Source: a virus. From it: a DNA stretch of 51,937 nucleotides. The notes under the pieces were generated by a model. The model did no database searches. It worked only from the letters and a program-made list of their open reading frames with translations, and had not been told where the DNA came from. How positions within the stretch are numbered: position 1 is the first letter of the stretch; every line of letters starts with the position of its first letter. Shown one piece after another: positions 7,309 to 15,884 of the stretch. A program made the translations under genes and the position numbers. The stretch spans positions 1-51,937 of IMG/VR virus record IMGVR_UViG_3300042922_000712. One strand, written 5' to 3'.

Positions 7309-7539
7309 TTATAATTTTAGATTTTGTAATATAAATACAAAATTATCCTTAAATGTGCTCAAATCTTTTTTTAATGAATTATTAGCTTCTGAACACTTAA
7401 CGACAATACCTAGTATAACTCTAGATAATATATTAAGTGTAGATAATAAACTTTCTGGATCTTTTTCTATTTGGTTCGCACCCTCTATTGTAACCTTCTT
7501 AGTTTCTAAATCAATGCTTATTACAAGTTTATTTTCCAT
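7309..7539 (-). CDS. Small protein at the end of radical SAM operon 1
   Basis: The start chosen is the ATG at 7537-7539 (MENKLVISIDLETKKVTIEG) behind GGGGGAG. An upstream in-frame GTG lies within that site. The 76-residue product has an N-terminal beta-hairpin and a long helix (LSTLNILSRVILGIVVKCSE). It begins 16 bases after the radical SAM stop, so it belongs to that transcript. No family is recognised. Confidence 0.6.
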   Translation of the reverse strand: MENKLVISIDLETKKVTIEGANQIEKDPESLLSTLNILSRVILGIVVKCSEANNSLKKDLSTFKDNFVFILQNLKL

Positions 7540-7554
7540 TATTTTCTCCCCCAC

Positions 7555-8679
7555 CTATATCCATTCTATAGTAAACTTGATATTATCTATAATTTTATCT
7601 AAATAAACTTTAGTATTACTTAAATGCGATAATGCAACTTCGCAAGTTTTATATGCTTTATCGAAAGTTTCAGCTTCTTCATTGTATAATTGACCTATAC
7701 ATTTAACACAATTGTTTTCCAATATACAATTATCGCATTTAGAATCTTTAAATTTATTTAATATAGCAATAATCTTTTCCATATCAAATCCAATATCAAC
7801 ATTTCCCACAATTAAATTTTTTGTTTTATGGATAAACATATGACATGGATATATATTTCCATGAGTATCTAGACACGCCATATGAGATCCAGATCCACAT
7901 TGATAATCGTCTGTTTTTTTTCCTATAGATTTTTCTAATACATCTATATTTTTACAGATAGATTGAGCGTCGATACAAAATTCTTTATTACTGCCAATCA
8001 AATAATCAAATACTTCATAATATGATTTTTTTAATAGTTCCACATCATCTTTAGTCCACATGTCTTTAAAAGCAACACCGCAAGTAATTCTAATATTCTT
8101 TAATTCTTCTACTTGAAATTTTATAATATCTGGAATACTTGTTATATTATTATGGGCTATAGTAGTTTTTACAGTTTCTAAACTATATCGCTCTCTTGCC
8201 CATTCATAATTTGGCATAATATCTTTGAAAGATCCGCAGTCATTTGATTTATAAATTCTATTTTTATCATGTTCGCTTTCCGGTCCATCTATACTAAATC
8301 CTATAGAAAAAAAAGGATATTTATTTAAAAAGTCTTTTACTCTTTTTGTTCCTACTAATGTTCCATTTGTGCTAGCATGCATATGAAATTTACCACACTG
8401 CCCCCAATGATGGTCATATTTTTTTACTTTATTAAAAAAAGATTCCACTGCGCTTTCCAATAAATTCATTTCTATAAGCGGTTCTCCGCCTATAAAGTTT
8501 ATAACTATACTTTCCCTATCTTTTGTAAATGGAGAGGTGAACAATACGTCGAAATATTTATCAATATTTTCTTTAGTATTTATTACTTCCTTTTCCCCAT
8601 CAACGTAACAATAGCTACATTTAAGATTACATCTATTGCTAGTGTAAACCATTGCAGTAAACGGATATGTAAGATTCAT
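7555..8679 (-). CDS. Radical SAM/SPASM enzyme, putative peptide or protein maturase
   Basis: The 374-residue protein has the radical SAM motif CNLKCSYC (C17, C21, C24) and the GGEP motif in FIGGEPLIE near residue 64. A SPASM-type C-terminal region has conserved cysteines: CLDTHGNIYPC near residue 270, then CDNC, CVKC and a last Cys near 350. SPASM enzymes usually modify ribosomally made peptides or proteins. It is a close paralogue of the gene at 9295 (both have TSNRCNLKC and YCYVDGE) and is the third gene after the CX3 cysteine-array protein. Its start overlaps the stop of the gene at 8681. The substrate is inferred. Confidence 0.85.
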   Translation of the reverse strand: MNLTYPFTAMVYTSNRCNLKCSYCYVDGEKEVINTKENIDKYFDVLFTSPFTKDRESIVINFIGGEPLIEMNLLESAVESFFNKVKKYDHHWGQCGKFHMHASTNGTLVGTKRVKDFLNKYPFFSIGFSIDGPESEHDKNRIYKSNDCGSFKDIMPNYEWARERYSLETVKTTIAHNNITSIPDIIKFQVEELKNIRITCGVAFKDMWTKDDVELLKKSYYEVFDYLIGSNKEFCIDAQSICKNIDVLEKSIGKKTDDYQCGSGSHMACLDTHGNIYPCHMFIHKTKNLIVGNVDIGFDMEKIIAILNKFKDSKCDNCILENNCVKCIGQLYNEEAETFDKAYKTCEVALSHLSNTKVYLDKIIDNIKFTIEWI

Positions 8680-8680
8680 A

Positions 8681-9280
8681 TCATACCTTCCTTTTCTTCA
8701 AATAATTTTCCACCAATACTTTTATAGATGTTTGTCTCTTTAAAAATTTATTGATATACTCATCAGAGCTCTTATTATATTGCAGGCTTATAAGTAAATT
8801 ATCTTTATTGGTTTTTACAACATCATTAATTTTTTCTCGCTCTGGAGTGTCCAAACTATCTGTAATATATAATAATAATACCTCTACTGTTTTAGACAAA
8901 TCAGCCACTACACTTTCCAATCCTCCAGAGGTAGAACTTATTTTAGTATTTAGAGCAAATAGAGAATTAGAATCTCTATATATAAATTTTCCTTCCACAT
9001 AGTCAAGATACATATCACTCATATTCTCTTTAAAAAAAGTTAAATCGTACTCTGATATATTTATAAATGATTTTTCTTCATTACAATTTAAATTACCATG
9101 AAAAAAACTATTTGCAGCTATCTCTTCCCCATTTTTAATGTGGGTGAAATCAATTTTAGATCCTTCATAGATTAGATCTTTTGGAAATTTGTCAAAAATA
9201 AATTTATCTAATAAAGCTATATCTAACCCATTCATATTAATATAATTTAATACTTCTTTTATTTGATAAAATACATACAT
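8681..9280 (-). CDS. Partner protein between two radical SAM genes, unknown
   Basis: This 199-residue, mostly helical protein sits between the paralogous radical SAM genes. Its stop overlaps the ATG of the downstream one, and the upstream one ends 14 bases before it. No cysteine array, signal peptide or named domain is visible. The C-terminus is a basic helix ending in KKRKV. By position it may be an accessory or substrate-recognition factor for the maturases, but nothing in the sequence proves it. Confidence 0.65.
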   Translation of the reverse strand: MYVFYQIKEVLNYINMNGLDIALLDKFIFDKFPKDLIYEGSKIDFTHIKNGEEIAANSFFHGNLNCNEEKSFINISEYDLTFFKENMSDMYLDYVEGKFIYRDSNSLFALNTKISSTSGGLESVVADLSKTVEVLLLYITDSLDTPEREKINDVVKTNKDNLLISLQYNKSSDEYINKFLKRQTSIKVLVENYLKKRKV

Positions 9281-9294
9281 TATTTTCCACCTCT

Positions 9295-10410
9295 TTATAT
9301 AAATTTTATTGTATCTTTTATATTTTCTTTTAATTTATTAATAAAAATATGAGTTAATAATATTCCTATTTTTGTCAAATTGCAATTATTATATACTTTA
9401 TCAAAAGTATCATTTTCTGGATTGTATATTTGAGCAAAACATTTTCTGCAAATACTATTAAATCTACATTTATTACATTTAGCCGATTTTATTTTTTCTA
9501 AATTTGCATTAATTTTATTTATATCCAATCCAGTATCAACATGACCTATAGCAAATTTATTAATATTATTACTTGCTAATATCTGGCATGGATATATATC
9601 ACCGCTTGGATGTATGCATATTGTATATCTTGCAAATGAGCAGTTAAATAATTTTTTATAATTATTTTTTTTATCATAGTCATAATAATTTAAAGGTTTA
9701 AATAAATTTTTTATCGCAATTGTAAACTCTTTATTATCCATTATTAACTCATCTATGATTTTGCTCACTTGCATCTTGACACTTCTAGCATCGTCTTTAG
9801 AAAAATAAGCACTGCCATTTACATTAACTCCTATTGCTCTGGTTTTTAAAGTATTAAGCTGAAATGATAATATATCATATAGATCATCTACATTATTATT
9901 AGATAGAGTTGAATCAACTCTATCTATATTATATTTTTCTTGTATCCATTCAAAGTTAGAAATTACGTCATTAAATGAACCACAATTATTTTTATACATC
10001 CTATTTTTATCATGAATATTTTCTGGTCCGTCTAGGCTAAACCCAATAAAAAATGGATATTTATTTAAAAAATCTTTAACTCTTTTAGTACTAACTAAAG
10101 TGCCATTAGTGCTAGCCATAAAGCTAAAATTATTTAACCAATGATGGTTATACTGTTTAGCTTTATGAAAAAATTGTTCAATTGTATATTCTATTAGATC
10201 TAATTCGACGAATGGCTCCCCTCCAATAAAATTTAATTTAATTTCGTCCCTATCTTTAGTATATGGAGAAGTAAATAATATGTCTAAATATTTATCAATA
10301 TTTTCTTTAGTATTTACTACTTCCCTTTCTCCATCGACGTAACAGTAGTTACATTTAAGATTGCACCTATTACTGGTATAAATATAGCTATTTAATTTAT
10401 CATATTTCAT
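9295..10410 (-). CDS. Radical SAM/SPASM enzyme coupled to the cysteine-array protein
   Basis: The start is the ATG at 10408-10410 (MKYDKLNSYIYTSN), which overlaps the TGA of the cysteine-array gene as ATGA. The 371-residue protein has CNLKCNYC (C16, C20, C23), FIGGEPFVE, and a SPASM-like C-terminus with HPSGDIYPC, CNKC, CRKC and a terminal NNCNLTK. It is highly similar to the gene at 7555. Tight coupling to a CX3-repeat protein suggests it forms thioether or other crosslinks in that tail. This is inference from context. The reaction type cannot be read from the sequence. Confidence 0.85.
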   Translation of the reverse strand: MKYDKLNSYIYTSNRCNLKCNYCYVDGEREVVNTKENIDKYLDILFTSPYTKDRDEIKLNFIGGEPFVELDLIEYTIEQFFHKAKQYNHHWLNNFSFMASTNGTLVSTKRVKDFLNKYPFFIGFSLDGPENIHDKNRMYKNNCGSFNDVISNFEWIQEKYNIDRVDSTLSNNNVDDLYDILSFQLNTLKTRAIGVNVNGSAYFSKDDARSVKMQVSKIIDELIMDNKEFTIAIKNLFKPLNYYDYDKKNNYKKLFNCSFARYTICIHPSGDIYPCQILASNNINKFAIGHVDTGLDINKINANLEKIKSAKCNKCRFNSICRKCFAQIYNPENDTFDKVYNNCNLTKIGILLTHIFINKLKENIKDTIKFI

Positions 10411-10793
10411 TGCGATCCACATCCAGCACAACTCGTAGTGCAGCTTCCGCTACAATGAGTATAACATCCAGTTTGACACGTACCAGTACAATTTCCAGAA
10501 CAAGGATCTCTATAATTTACTATAGTAGTATTCAGTGTACCAATTTTACTATAAATATCTGTATCAGTGTTAATTAAATCTGTTATTTTTGCCCATAATG
10601 CGTTATCCCCATTTATTCTAGCTTGAGCTTCTGCCGTATCACCAGCTATTCTAGCTTGAGCTTCTGCCGTATCACCAGCTATTCTATCTTCTATTTCTGC
10701 ATATAATTCTATTTTCGTAGCTTTAGAATTTATTAAATTTTGCAAAGATGGAGCCAATTCATCATATGTAATTTTATCTTCTGCGAGAAACAT
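10407..10793 (-). CDS. Fibre-like protein with C-terminal CX3 cysteine array, probable radical SAM substrate
   Basis: The protein has 128 residues. Residues 5-20 carry the recurring EDKITYDELAPSLQNL motif of the phage's small fibre-like proteins. Residues 38-62 contain two exact 11-residue repeats (IAGDTAEAQAR) and a diverged third copy, probably a trimeric coil. The tail has eight cysteines at 98, 102, 106, 110, 114, 118, 122 and 125: six CX3 steps and one CX2. This resembles CXXX-repeat targets of radical SAM maturases. The stop codon overlaps the start of such an enzyme. I infer that the tail is crosslinked and displayed on the virion. Disulfides or metal binding are alternatives. Confidence 0.8.
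   Translation of the reverse strand: MFLAEDKITYDELAPSLQNLINSKATKIELYAEIEDRIAGDTAEAQARIAGDTAEAQARINGDNALWAKITDLINTDTDIYSKIGTLNTTIVNYRDPCSGNCTGTCQTGCYTHCSGSCTTSCAGCGSQ
10615..10680 (-). repeat. Two perfect 33-bp direct repeats in the cysteine-array gene
   Basis: Positions 10615-10647 and 10648-10680 are identical and encode the 11-residue coil repeat. Exact identity at DNA level means recent duplication or conversion. A third, diverged copy lies on either side. Confidence 0.9.
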
Positions 10794-10815
10794 TTTACCA
10801 CTTCCTATTTATTAT

Positions 10816-13002
10816 TTACCAAGTTAGTTTTACAAATCCACAACTTCCAGTTTGTTTAATATCATCATAACTTATAATAAGATCAGCGCCATTACCATAA
10901 GAATATGGTGTTGTGCCTCCGTATATAGTACCATATTCTTCTGCCACTTGGCTTTCTTCTTCATTAAAATCTCCAGATATCATAGTTCCTCCAATAGCGA
11001 CACCCTTATTAATAGTTACTTTACTATTTATTATAGTAATATGCTCTGCTATACTATCTGAAATAGTTATATATTCTGGATCTGAAATAACAGCTTCATT
11101 TATTATACAGCCTGTAATAGTATAAATAAGAATGGGTTCTAGCTCTGTGCCAATATTAGTACTTGTTATCTCCCCTCCAGTTACTACACCGCCTATCAAT
11201 GAACAAGGGGAGATAGACCCATGCAATATAGAGCCTTGATTAATATTTCCAAATACAACAGTACCACCAGCAACTATGCCATTATTTATAACACTAGATG
11301 TGTATAAACTCATAGTGGGTTTGTTTAAAGTTCTACCTCCAGATACTGTACCAATTACAGAACCATTAACCATATCTCCTACAAATGATCCTTCTGATAT
11401 ATTGCCAGCTGTGATATCACCAGATACTAAATCTCCACTTATAAGATTCCCATCAATATCGACAACAGCACTATTTATAATAGCATTTTCTATTACTGAA
11501 TTCTGCAATGCGCATGTTATTACAGCATCTATAGTTGTACATTCTGTACTAACACCATTGGTTATCTCTAGATTGCCAGAAGTTATATTACCTTCTGGTG
11601 ATTTTGCCATTACTCCATTATTTCCAGGAGTTCCATTTGGAAGTACCGTTTGTCCACCAATACCAGGAACGGTAGAAGTAGCATCTGTACCGCTTTTGCC
11701 TCCTTCTACAAATACATAGCTACCAAAAGAAGAACCCTCAGTAGAGTCTCCAACCGTTATATTTACAGTTTGACCAACTGGTAAACCTGTTAGAGTAATA
11801 GATTTATTTGCTCCGCTGCCACCAGAACCTCCAGTAATATAACTTAAATGCCCATCACTATCTAAAGTATATATACTTTCTCCTCTATTTCCCCCGCCGC
11901 CACTCAGCTCAACAGTGACAGTTTCAGCCTGAATAGTCCACGCATAAATGCCAGCAGAGTTAAATTCAGCTGTACCAGGTCGATAAATTATAGTACCATC
12001 ATCATTTACTTCAGATGATGCCAATGCAGAATATATACCAGATTTATTTTTCTTCCTAAATTTTAATTTAGATGCATATGGATTATATTGAGGATCTAAT
12101 TTAGCATATACTATACTTCCATTATCTTCAACTTGTAAATATGGTTCTACCAAAGCTGGGGTTTTTTCATATAATGGTATCTTTTTTGTACTGCCATCTT
12201 TAAATCGTATTTTTAAATGTCTATGATATAATTTAAGCCCAAGACTCAATACAGTTATAATTACCATACCATTACCAGAATTAGCTCCTGTAGTAGATCC
12301 ACTATTGGTAAGTTTAATTCCCAAAGGATTTGCAATTGGACAGTTGAGATCTCCAGCTACATATGAACTCCCACCAGCTCCGCCATCACCACCAGCTCCT
12401 CCATACCAACCACCTCCGCCTCCCCCAGCAGAGTTGCTATTAGGACCACCTTTACCGAATACGCCATTTGCACTTGCTCCTGTTCCATCATTACATATAC
12501 CGCCACTTGTCTGTGTTCCTGCGGTACATCTTCTTCCATCAGTTCCCCTCCATCCACCTCCAGGAGACCCAGGACCTTGACGATTTCCACGTACGTCCTG
12601 TGCTCCTCCTCCGGCAGCTACTACAATTCTAGAGCTTAATGATGCTAGTTGATATATATCGCTAGAAAAAGACGTTCTAACATCAGATGCACCGCCAGCT
12701 CCATACACACTACCATACCCACCACCGTTCCATCCGCCCTGCGATGTAGATGGGTTTTCTCCTACTAATATATATAATTTTTTACTAGTAAGCACAGATT
12801 CATATGCAGCGCAATCTAATACACCATATGCATATCCACCTTTACCACCAGTTGATCCTCCGCCTTTAGCACCATAACATTCTATTTTTATATTACCTAA
12901 CTGACCGAAATTAAATTCTTGCACAGCTCCAGTATAATTAAATATAATTCTATCATTTTGAGCAAGAGATGCAGGAATATTTGGAAAGATATAATCTGCC
13001 AT
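10816..13002 (-). CDS. Glycine-rich adhesin with beta-repeat C-terminus
   Basis: The protein has 728 residues. Residues 1-230 form a glycine-rich domain (GAKGGGSTGGKGGYAYG, AGGGGGGWYGGAGGDGGAGG) with a small Cys pair. This is the type seen in glycine-rich phage adhesins and in Gly-rich lectin-like domains. A second Gly-rich block lies around residues 360-460. From about residue 480 to 690 short repeats of the form NGSVIGTVSGG/INQGSILHGSI suggest a beta-helix. There is no catalytic motif. It lies immediately upstream of the cysteine-array gene, so the two may form parts of one fibre. A receptor-binding role is inferred. Confidence 0.7.
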   Translation of the reverse strand: MADYIFPNIPASLAQNDRIIFNYTGAVQEFNFGQLGNIKIECYGAKGGGSTGGKGGYAYGVLDCAAYESVLTSKKLYILVGENPSTSQGGWNGGGYGSVYGAGGASDVRTSFSSDIYQLASLSSRIVVAAGGGAQDVRGNRQGPGSPGGGWRGTDGRRCTAGTQTSGGICNDGTGASANGVFGKGGPNSNSAGGGGGGWYGGAGGDGGAGGSSYVAGDLNCPIANPLGIKLTNSGSTTGANSGNGMVIITVLSLGLKLYHRHLKIRFKDGSTKKIPLYEKTPALVEPYLQVEDNGSIVYAKLDPQYNPYASKLKFRKKNKSGIYSALASSEVNDDGTIIYRPGTAEFNSAGIYAWTIQAETVTVELSGGGGNRGESIYTLDSDGHLSYITGGSGGSGANKSITLTGLPVGQTVNITVGDSTEGSSFGSYVFVEGGKSGTDATSTVPGIGGQTVLPNGTPGNNGVMAKSPEGNITSGNLEITNGVSTECTTIDAVITCALQNSVIENAIINSAVVDIDGNLISGDLVSGDITAGNISEGSFVGDMVNGSVIGTVSGGRTLNKPTMSLYTSSVINNGIVAGGTVVFGNINQGSILHGSISPCSLIGGVVTGGEITSTNIGTELEPILIYTITGCIINEAVISDPEYITISDSIAEHITIINSKVTINKGVAIGGTMISGDFNEEESQVAEEYGTIYGGTTPYSYGNGADLIISYDDIKQTGSCGFVKLTW

Positions 13003-13013
13003 TATAATACCTC

Positions 13014-13319
13014 CTAATTATCCTCTATCCATATATTCCCACCAACATCACTTGTAGGAATATTTTTAGCTACATTGGCGTTATTATCCACCCAACCATT
13101 ATTATACCGCATTACTAAATTGGTAGAAGTATTTACCCATATCTCTTTATTATTGATTGGAGCTGTTGGAGCTGTTGGTCCTACAGTGAGTCTTATTCCA
13201 TTCATTAGCTTAATAATAACATTTAAGTCTTCGTGACTTGCTTTACCATTTAATAATTCTTGTAACGATGGGGCAAGCTCATTATAAGTTATTTTATCTT
13301 CTGGATTAAAATTGCTCAT
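13014..13319 (-). CDS. Small ELAPSLQ-motif fibre-like protein
   Basis: This 101-residue protein starts MSNFNPEDKITYNELAPSLQ and has a helix after the motif. It then carries a small beta domain (NNKEIWVNTSTNLVMRYNNG), similar to the C-terminal part of the small proteins at 31376 and 31661. It has a good AAGGAGG site. It is the first gene of a structural transcript leading to the Gly-rich protein and the cysteine-array protein. The motif probably docks these small proteins to a common fibre base. That is inference. Confidence 0.65.
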   Translation of the reverse strand: MSNFNPEDKITYNELAPSLQELLNGKASHEDLNVIIKLMNGIRLTVGPTAPTAPINNKEIWVNTSTNLVMRYNNGWVDNNANVAKNIPTSDVGGNIWIEDN

Positions 13320-13342
13320 TTAAATTACCTCCTTAAAAATAA

Positions 13343-13360
13343 AGAGCACAGTTGTGCTCT
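13343..13360 (-). terminator. Intrinsic terminator
   Basis: The stem agagcaca/tgtgctct is followed on the minus strand by TTTATTTTTAAGG. It lies behind the lectin-like gene ending at 13391. Confidence 0.8.
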
Positions 13361-13390
13361 CTTATATACGTGTAAACTTATATCCTATCA

Positions 13391-14899
13391 TTAATACCAT
13401 ATATTTGTACACTTATAATCATCTGGATACTCTAGAACGGGACGAAATCCAACGCTTGGGCTTGCATACGAATTAGTAATCCCTCCTCCAACATTTTTTA
13501 CATTATCTTTACCATACCAACTTCCATTTAATAAAAATGGTCCCCTGAACTGTCTTCCTGTTCCTCCGCCAATAATACAGTCTTTAACCAATGATGCATT
13601 TCCTGCATTCCAATTAAGTTGCACATCTTCAAAATTGCTTACATACATATCCCATTCATTATTAGGATATGCCCCTAATCCATGATCTGTCAAACTAACT
13701 TTTCCATCAGTACCTAAATAAGCATTTCCACCAGATAGTGATCTAATTTTATAATCTGAAAAATACGGAATTATGGCTTCAATATTTGCTCCTCCACCAC
13801 CATTGTTTATATTCCATGTATCAACATAAAAACGAAACTTTTTAAATTTTTTGGTAGAAAGAAAATTAAATGTCTGCCAAGCTCCTAATGTAGTATATTT
13901 ACCACTGTATATTAATTGCTCATCTGTAAAATCTCCAGATATGCTACCTTTTATAGAAAAATTAGACAATGGCTCCATGCCGGCTGCATTGAGAGACGCA
14001 AATACTTGAATGCTAGTTAATAAATGCGATTCGGGATATTCAAACTGAACATATACAAGTGATGGTGGAGCCGATTTGAAAGAAAAATTAAGTTGATTTA
14101 GAAGACTAGCCACAAAAAGATTAGGCAAATATGATGGGGTATATAGTATTGATGTGTCTATATTTGTAGATACTATAGTAGGATTTATATATGTAGAAAC
14201 TATACCTTCTATATATCTGCTAGCATTCAATATATTCCACGATATACCTGTTTGTACTACTCTATCTGCAATAAGTATTCCTTTATCTACTTTAATAAAG
14301 TAAAACAAACCATCTGGAGTTGCTGTTCCAGCTATTGGTATTTCTGCTGCTATACAAGTACCTAATTCGCTGAAAATTCCTGCGGTGGCGGAAGACGCAG
14401 TATATCTACATGGTATACAATCTCCGACCAACATGTCCTCAACTTTAGTTCTTTGTGTTAGAATCGGATGAGTCAGATATCCCATAGAGTCTATATCAAT
14501 GCAGTCAAAAATAAAATTATTAGGATATATGACAGATGCCAAATTTTTTATCGTTATAGTATGTATGCCTATATCTAAATTTAGCTTTTCGTAGCATATT
14601 ACATAATTTGTCCATGGAGATTTACGCTCACTAAAATTTTCTGTAAATCCATCAATTGTAATAGAAATAATATCTGATTGATTATCTGGATCGTATATGC
14701 CTATTATTCTAAGTTTAGATCCATAGAACTTAAAAGACACTATATCATTTAAAGGAACTACTTTACATTCATTACCATACGCTTGTCCAGACAATGCTAA
14801 ATTAGAAACTTCAGAACTATATTTTATCCTACTATCAGTATCATCATATCTACGCCATCCTTCTTCTGGGGCTGGTAAAGTTTGTCCTACAGTTGCCAT
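13391..14899 (-). CDS. Virion protein with the CEYTA/GFRPVL lectin-like module
   Basis: The start is the ATG at 14897-14899 (MATVGQTLPAPEEGW) behind AGGTAGGTG. The 502-residue protein has an N-terminal jelly-roll-like region, then a module with GDCIPCRYTASS, APDG-like TATPDGLFYFIKV and LIADRVVQTGISW. A coagulation-factor-like stretch (KKFKKFRFYVDTWN) is inserted in it. It ends SVGFRPVLEY...CTNIWY. The same module and end recur in four plus-strand proteins between 38389 and 43917. GFRPVL endings occur in C-type-lectin-like receptor-binding domains of phages. A host-binding role is therefore likely. Confidence 0.65.
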   Translation of the reverse strand: MATVGQTLPAPEEGWRRYDDTDSRIKYSSEVSNLALSGQAYGNECKVVPLNDIVSFKFYGSKLRIIGIYDPDNQSDIISITIDGFTENFSERKSPWTNYVICYEKLNLDIGIHTITIKNLASVIYPNNFIFDCIDIDSMGYLTHPILTQRTKVEDMLVGDCIPCRYTASSATAGIFSELGTCIAAEIPIAGTATPDGLFYFIKVDKGILIADRVVQTGISWNILNASRYIEGIVSTYINPTIVSTNIDTSILYTPSYLPNLFVASLLNQLNFSFKSAPPSLVYVQFEYPESHLLTSIQVFASLNAAGMEPLSNFSIKGSISGDFTDEQLIYSGKYTTLGAWQTFNFLSTKKFKKFRFYVDTWNINNGGGGANIEAIIPYFSDYKIRSLSGGNAYLGTDGKVSLTDHGLGAYPNNEWDMYVSNFEDVQLNWNAGNASLVKDCIIGGGTGRQFRGPFLLNGSWYGKDNVKNVGGGITNSYASPSVGFRPVLEYPDDYKCTNIWY

Positions 14900-14924
14900 T
14901 ATATTCACCTACCTTATAAAAAAT

Positions 14925-14946
14925 AAAGAGCACAATTGTGCTCTTT
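14925..14946 (-). terminator. Intrinsic terminator
   Basis: The palindrome aaagagcaca at/tgtgctcttt is followed on the minus strand by ATTTTTTATAAGG. It lies behind the gene at 14966-15787. Its stem closely matches that at 13343. Confidence 0.8.
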
Positions 14947-14965
14947 ATTATATTGTAGACTCATA

Positions 14966-15787
14966 CTAGTTAAGCTTGCAATTATTGCATTCTGGGTCGT
15001 TGTACATTTTAGCTATAGCCATAATTTTATTTACGGAATGCCTAAGTTCATTATATGAATTAGACTTCGATGCTAACGTTTTACAAACTACATAGCTCGA
15101 AGTTTCGAATAAAATAGTTCCTTCTGGTATGTAGTCAAAATCTCTATGAGAAAATGCAGAAGACATCGTAAACTTTTCAGTTAGTATTTCTTCAGCAAGC
15201 GACTTTTTAATACCAATACCCATAGCTCGTTCTGTATAGTATATTGATATGGCTCCAGTTAATACTAATTTATCTATTGCTGTATCTAATTGGCGACGTA
15301 TAATAGGATGCGTATCATCTTTACTCGCACTATTATTAGATTTTTCTACAGCAGATTTATCATACCACTTATTTAAAAATGCATTTGCCGCTTTTTCATC
15401 TTTGCGCAAAAATATTTCAGCTATAATATGAGATGGGCTTTTTGCAAGTAATTCTTCTGGGTTATTGCTAGAAAAAACCGTATTAGCCATATCAATATAT
15501 TCTAATTTTATTGGAATTCTTGCGCCAGACTCCATAGCATTTTCTATAGCTTTAGCCAATTTATCTACAATCGAAGGTTTCTGTTTTTGTCTTAGTAGAT
15601 CGGCATTTTTTAATATTGAATCGATCATAGGAGATTCTGAATCCAGTAATTGGTACACGAGGCATTCGTAATCTTTATCTGTTAACGGTTTATTTCCATT
15701 GGCAGTTGGAGTGCATCCGATTATGATGTCACCATTCTTCTCTAATAATTTTATTGCTTCCACGATTTGTTTAAAATTTCTACTCAT
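14966..15787 (-). CDS. Non-structural protein, paralogue of the gene at 15885
   Basis: The 273-residue helical protein has its own early-type promoter (15832-15843) and terminator, although it sits within the fibre region. Residues about 220-245 contain IPEGTILFETSSYVVCKTL, which matches IPNGTILFESPNYIIYKSL in the next gene, so the two share a C-terminal domain. The C-terminus ends CNNCKLN. No enzyme motif is recognised. Confidence 0.65.
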   Translation of the reverse strand: MSRNFKQIVEAIKLLEKNGDIIIGCTPTANGNKPLTDKDYECLVYQLLDSESPMIDSILKNADLLRQKQKPSIVDKLAKAIENAMESGARIPIKLEYIDMANTVFSSNNPEELLAKSPSHIIAEIFLRKDEKAANAFLNKWYDKSAVEKSNNSASKDDTHPIIRRQLDTAIDKLVLTGAISIYYTERAMGIGIKKSLAEEILTEKFTMSSAFSHRDFDYIPEGTILFETSSYVVCKTLASKSNSYNELRHSVNKIMAIAKMYNDPECNNCKLN

Positions 15788-15831
15788 TGTAATCTCTCCC
15801 TTTACTAAATTAATTATTGTATTCTCCTTTA

Positions 15832-15843
15832 TATAATATATAA
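15832..15843 (-). promoter_or_regulatory. Early-type promoter motif
   Basis: The minus strand reads TTATATATTATA followed by TAAAGGAGA. It lies between a terminator (15857-15878) and the start at 15787, 44 bases downstream. Confidence 0.6.
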
Positions 15844-15856
15844 TCCAAAAAATAAA

Positions 15857-15878
15857 GGATACATATTATAATGTATCC
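15857..15878 (-). terminator. Hairpin between paralogous genes
   Basis: The stem ggatacat/atgtatcc with a six-base loop is followed on the minus strand by TTTATTTTTTGG. It lies behind the gene ending at 15885 and just before the next promoter. Confidence 0.7.
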
Positions 15879-15884
15879 AATGCA

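Noticed and set aside
10407-10793. Metallothionein or simple zinc-binding protein reading of the cysteine tail
   Set aside because: The cysteines follow a strict four-residue period with Gly/Ser/Thr between them, lack CXXC pairs except at the end, and the gene is coupled to a radical SAM enzyme. Kept only as an alternative.
12305-12580. Proline-rich 91-residue plus-strand frame
   Set aside because: It is the reverse complement of the glycine-rich domain; proline codons simply mirror glycine codons.
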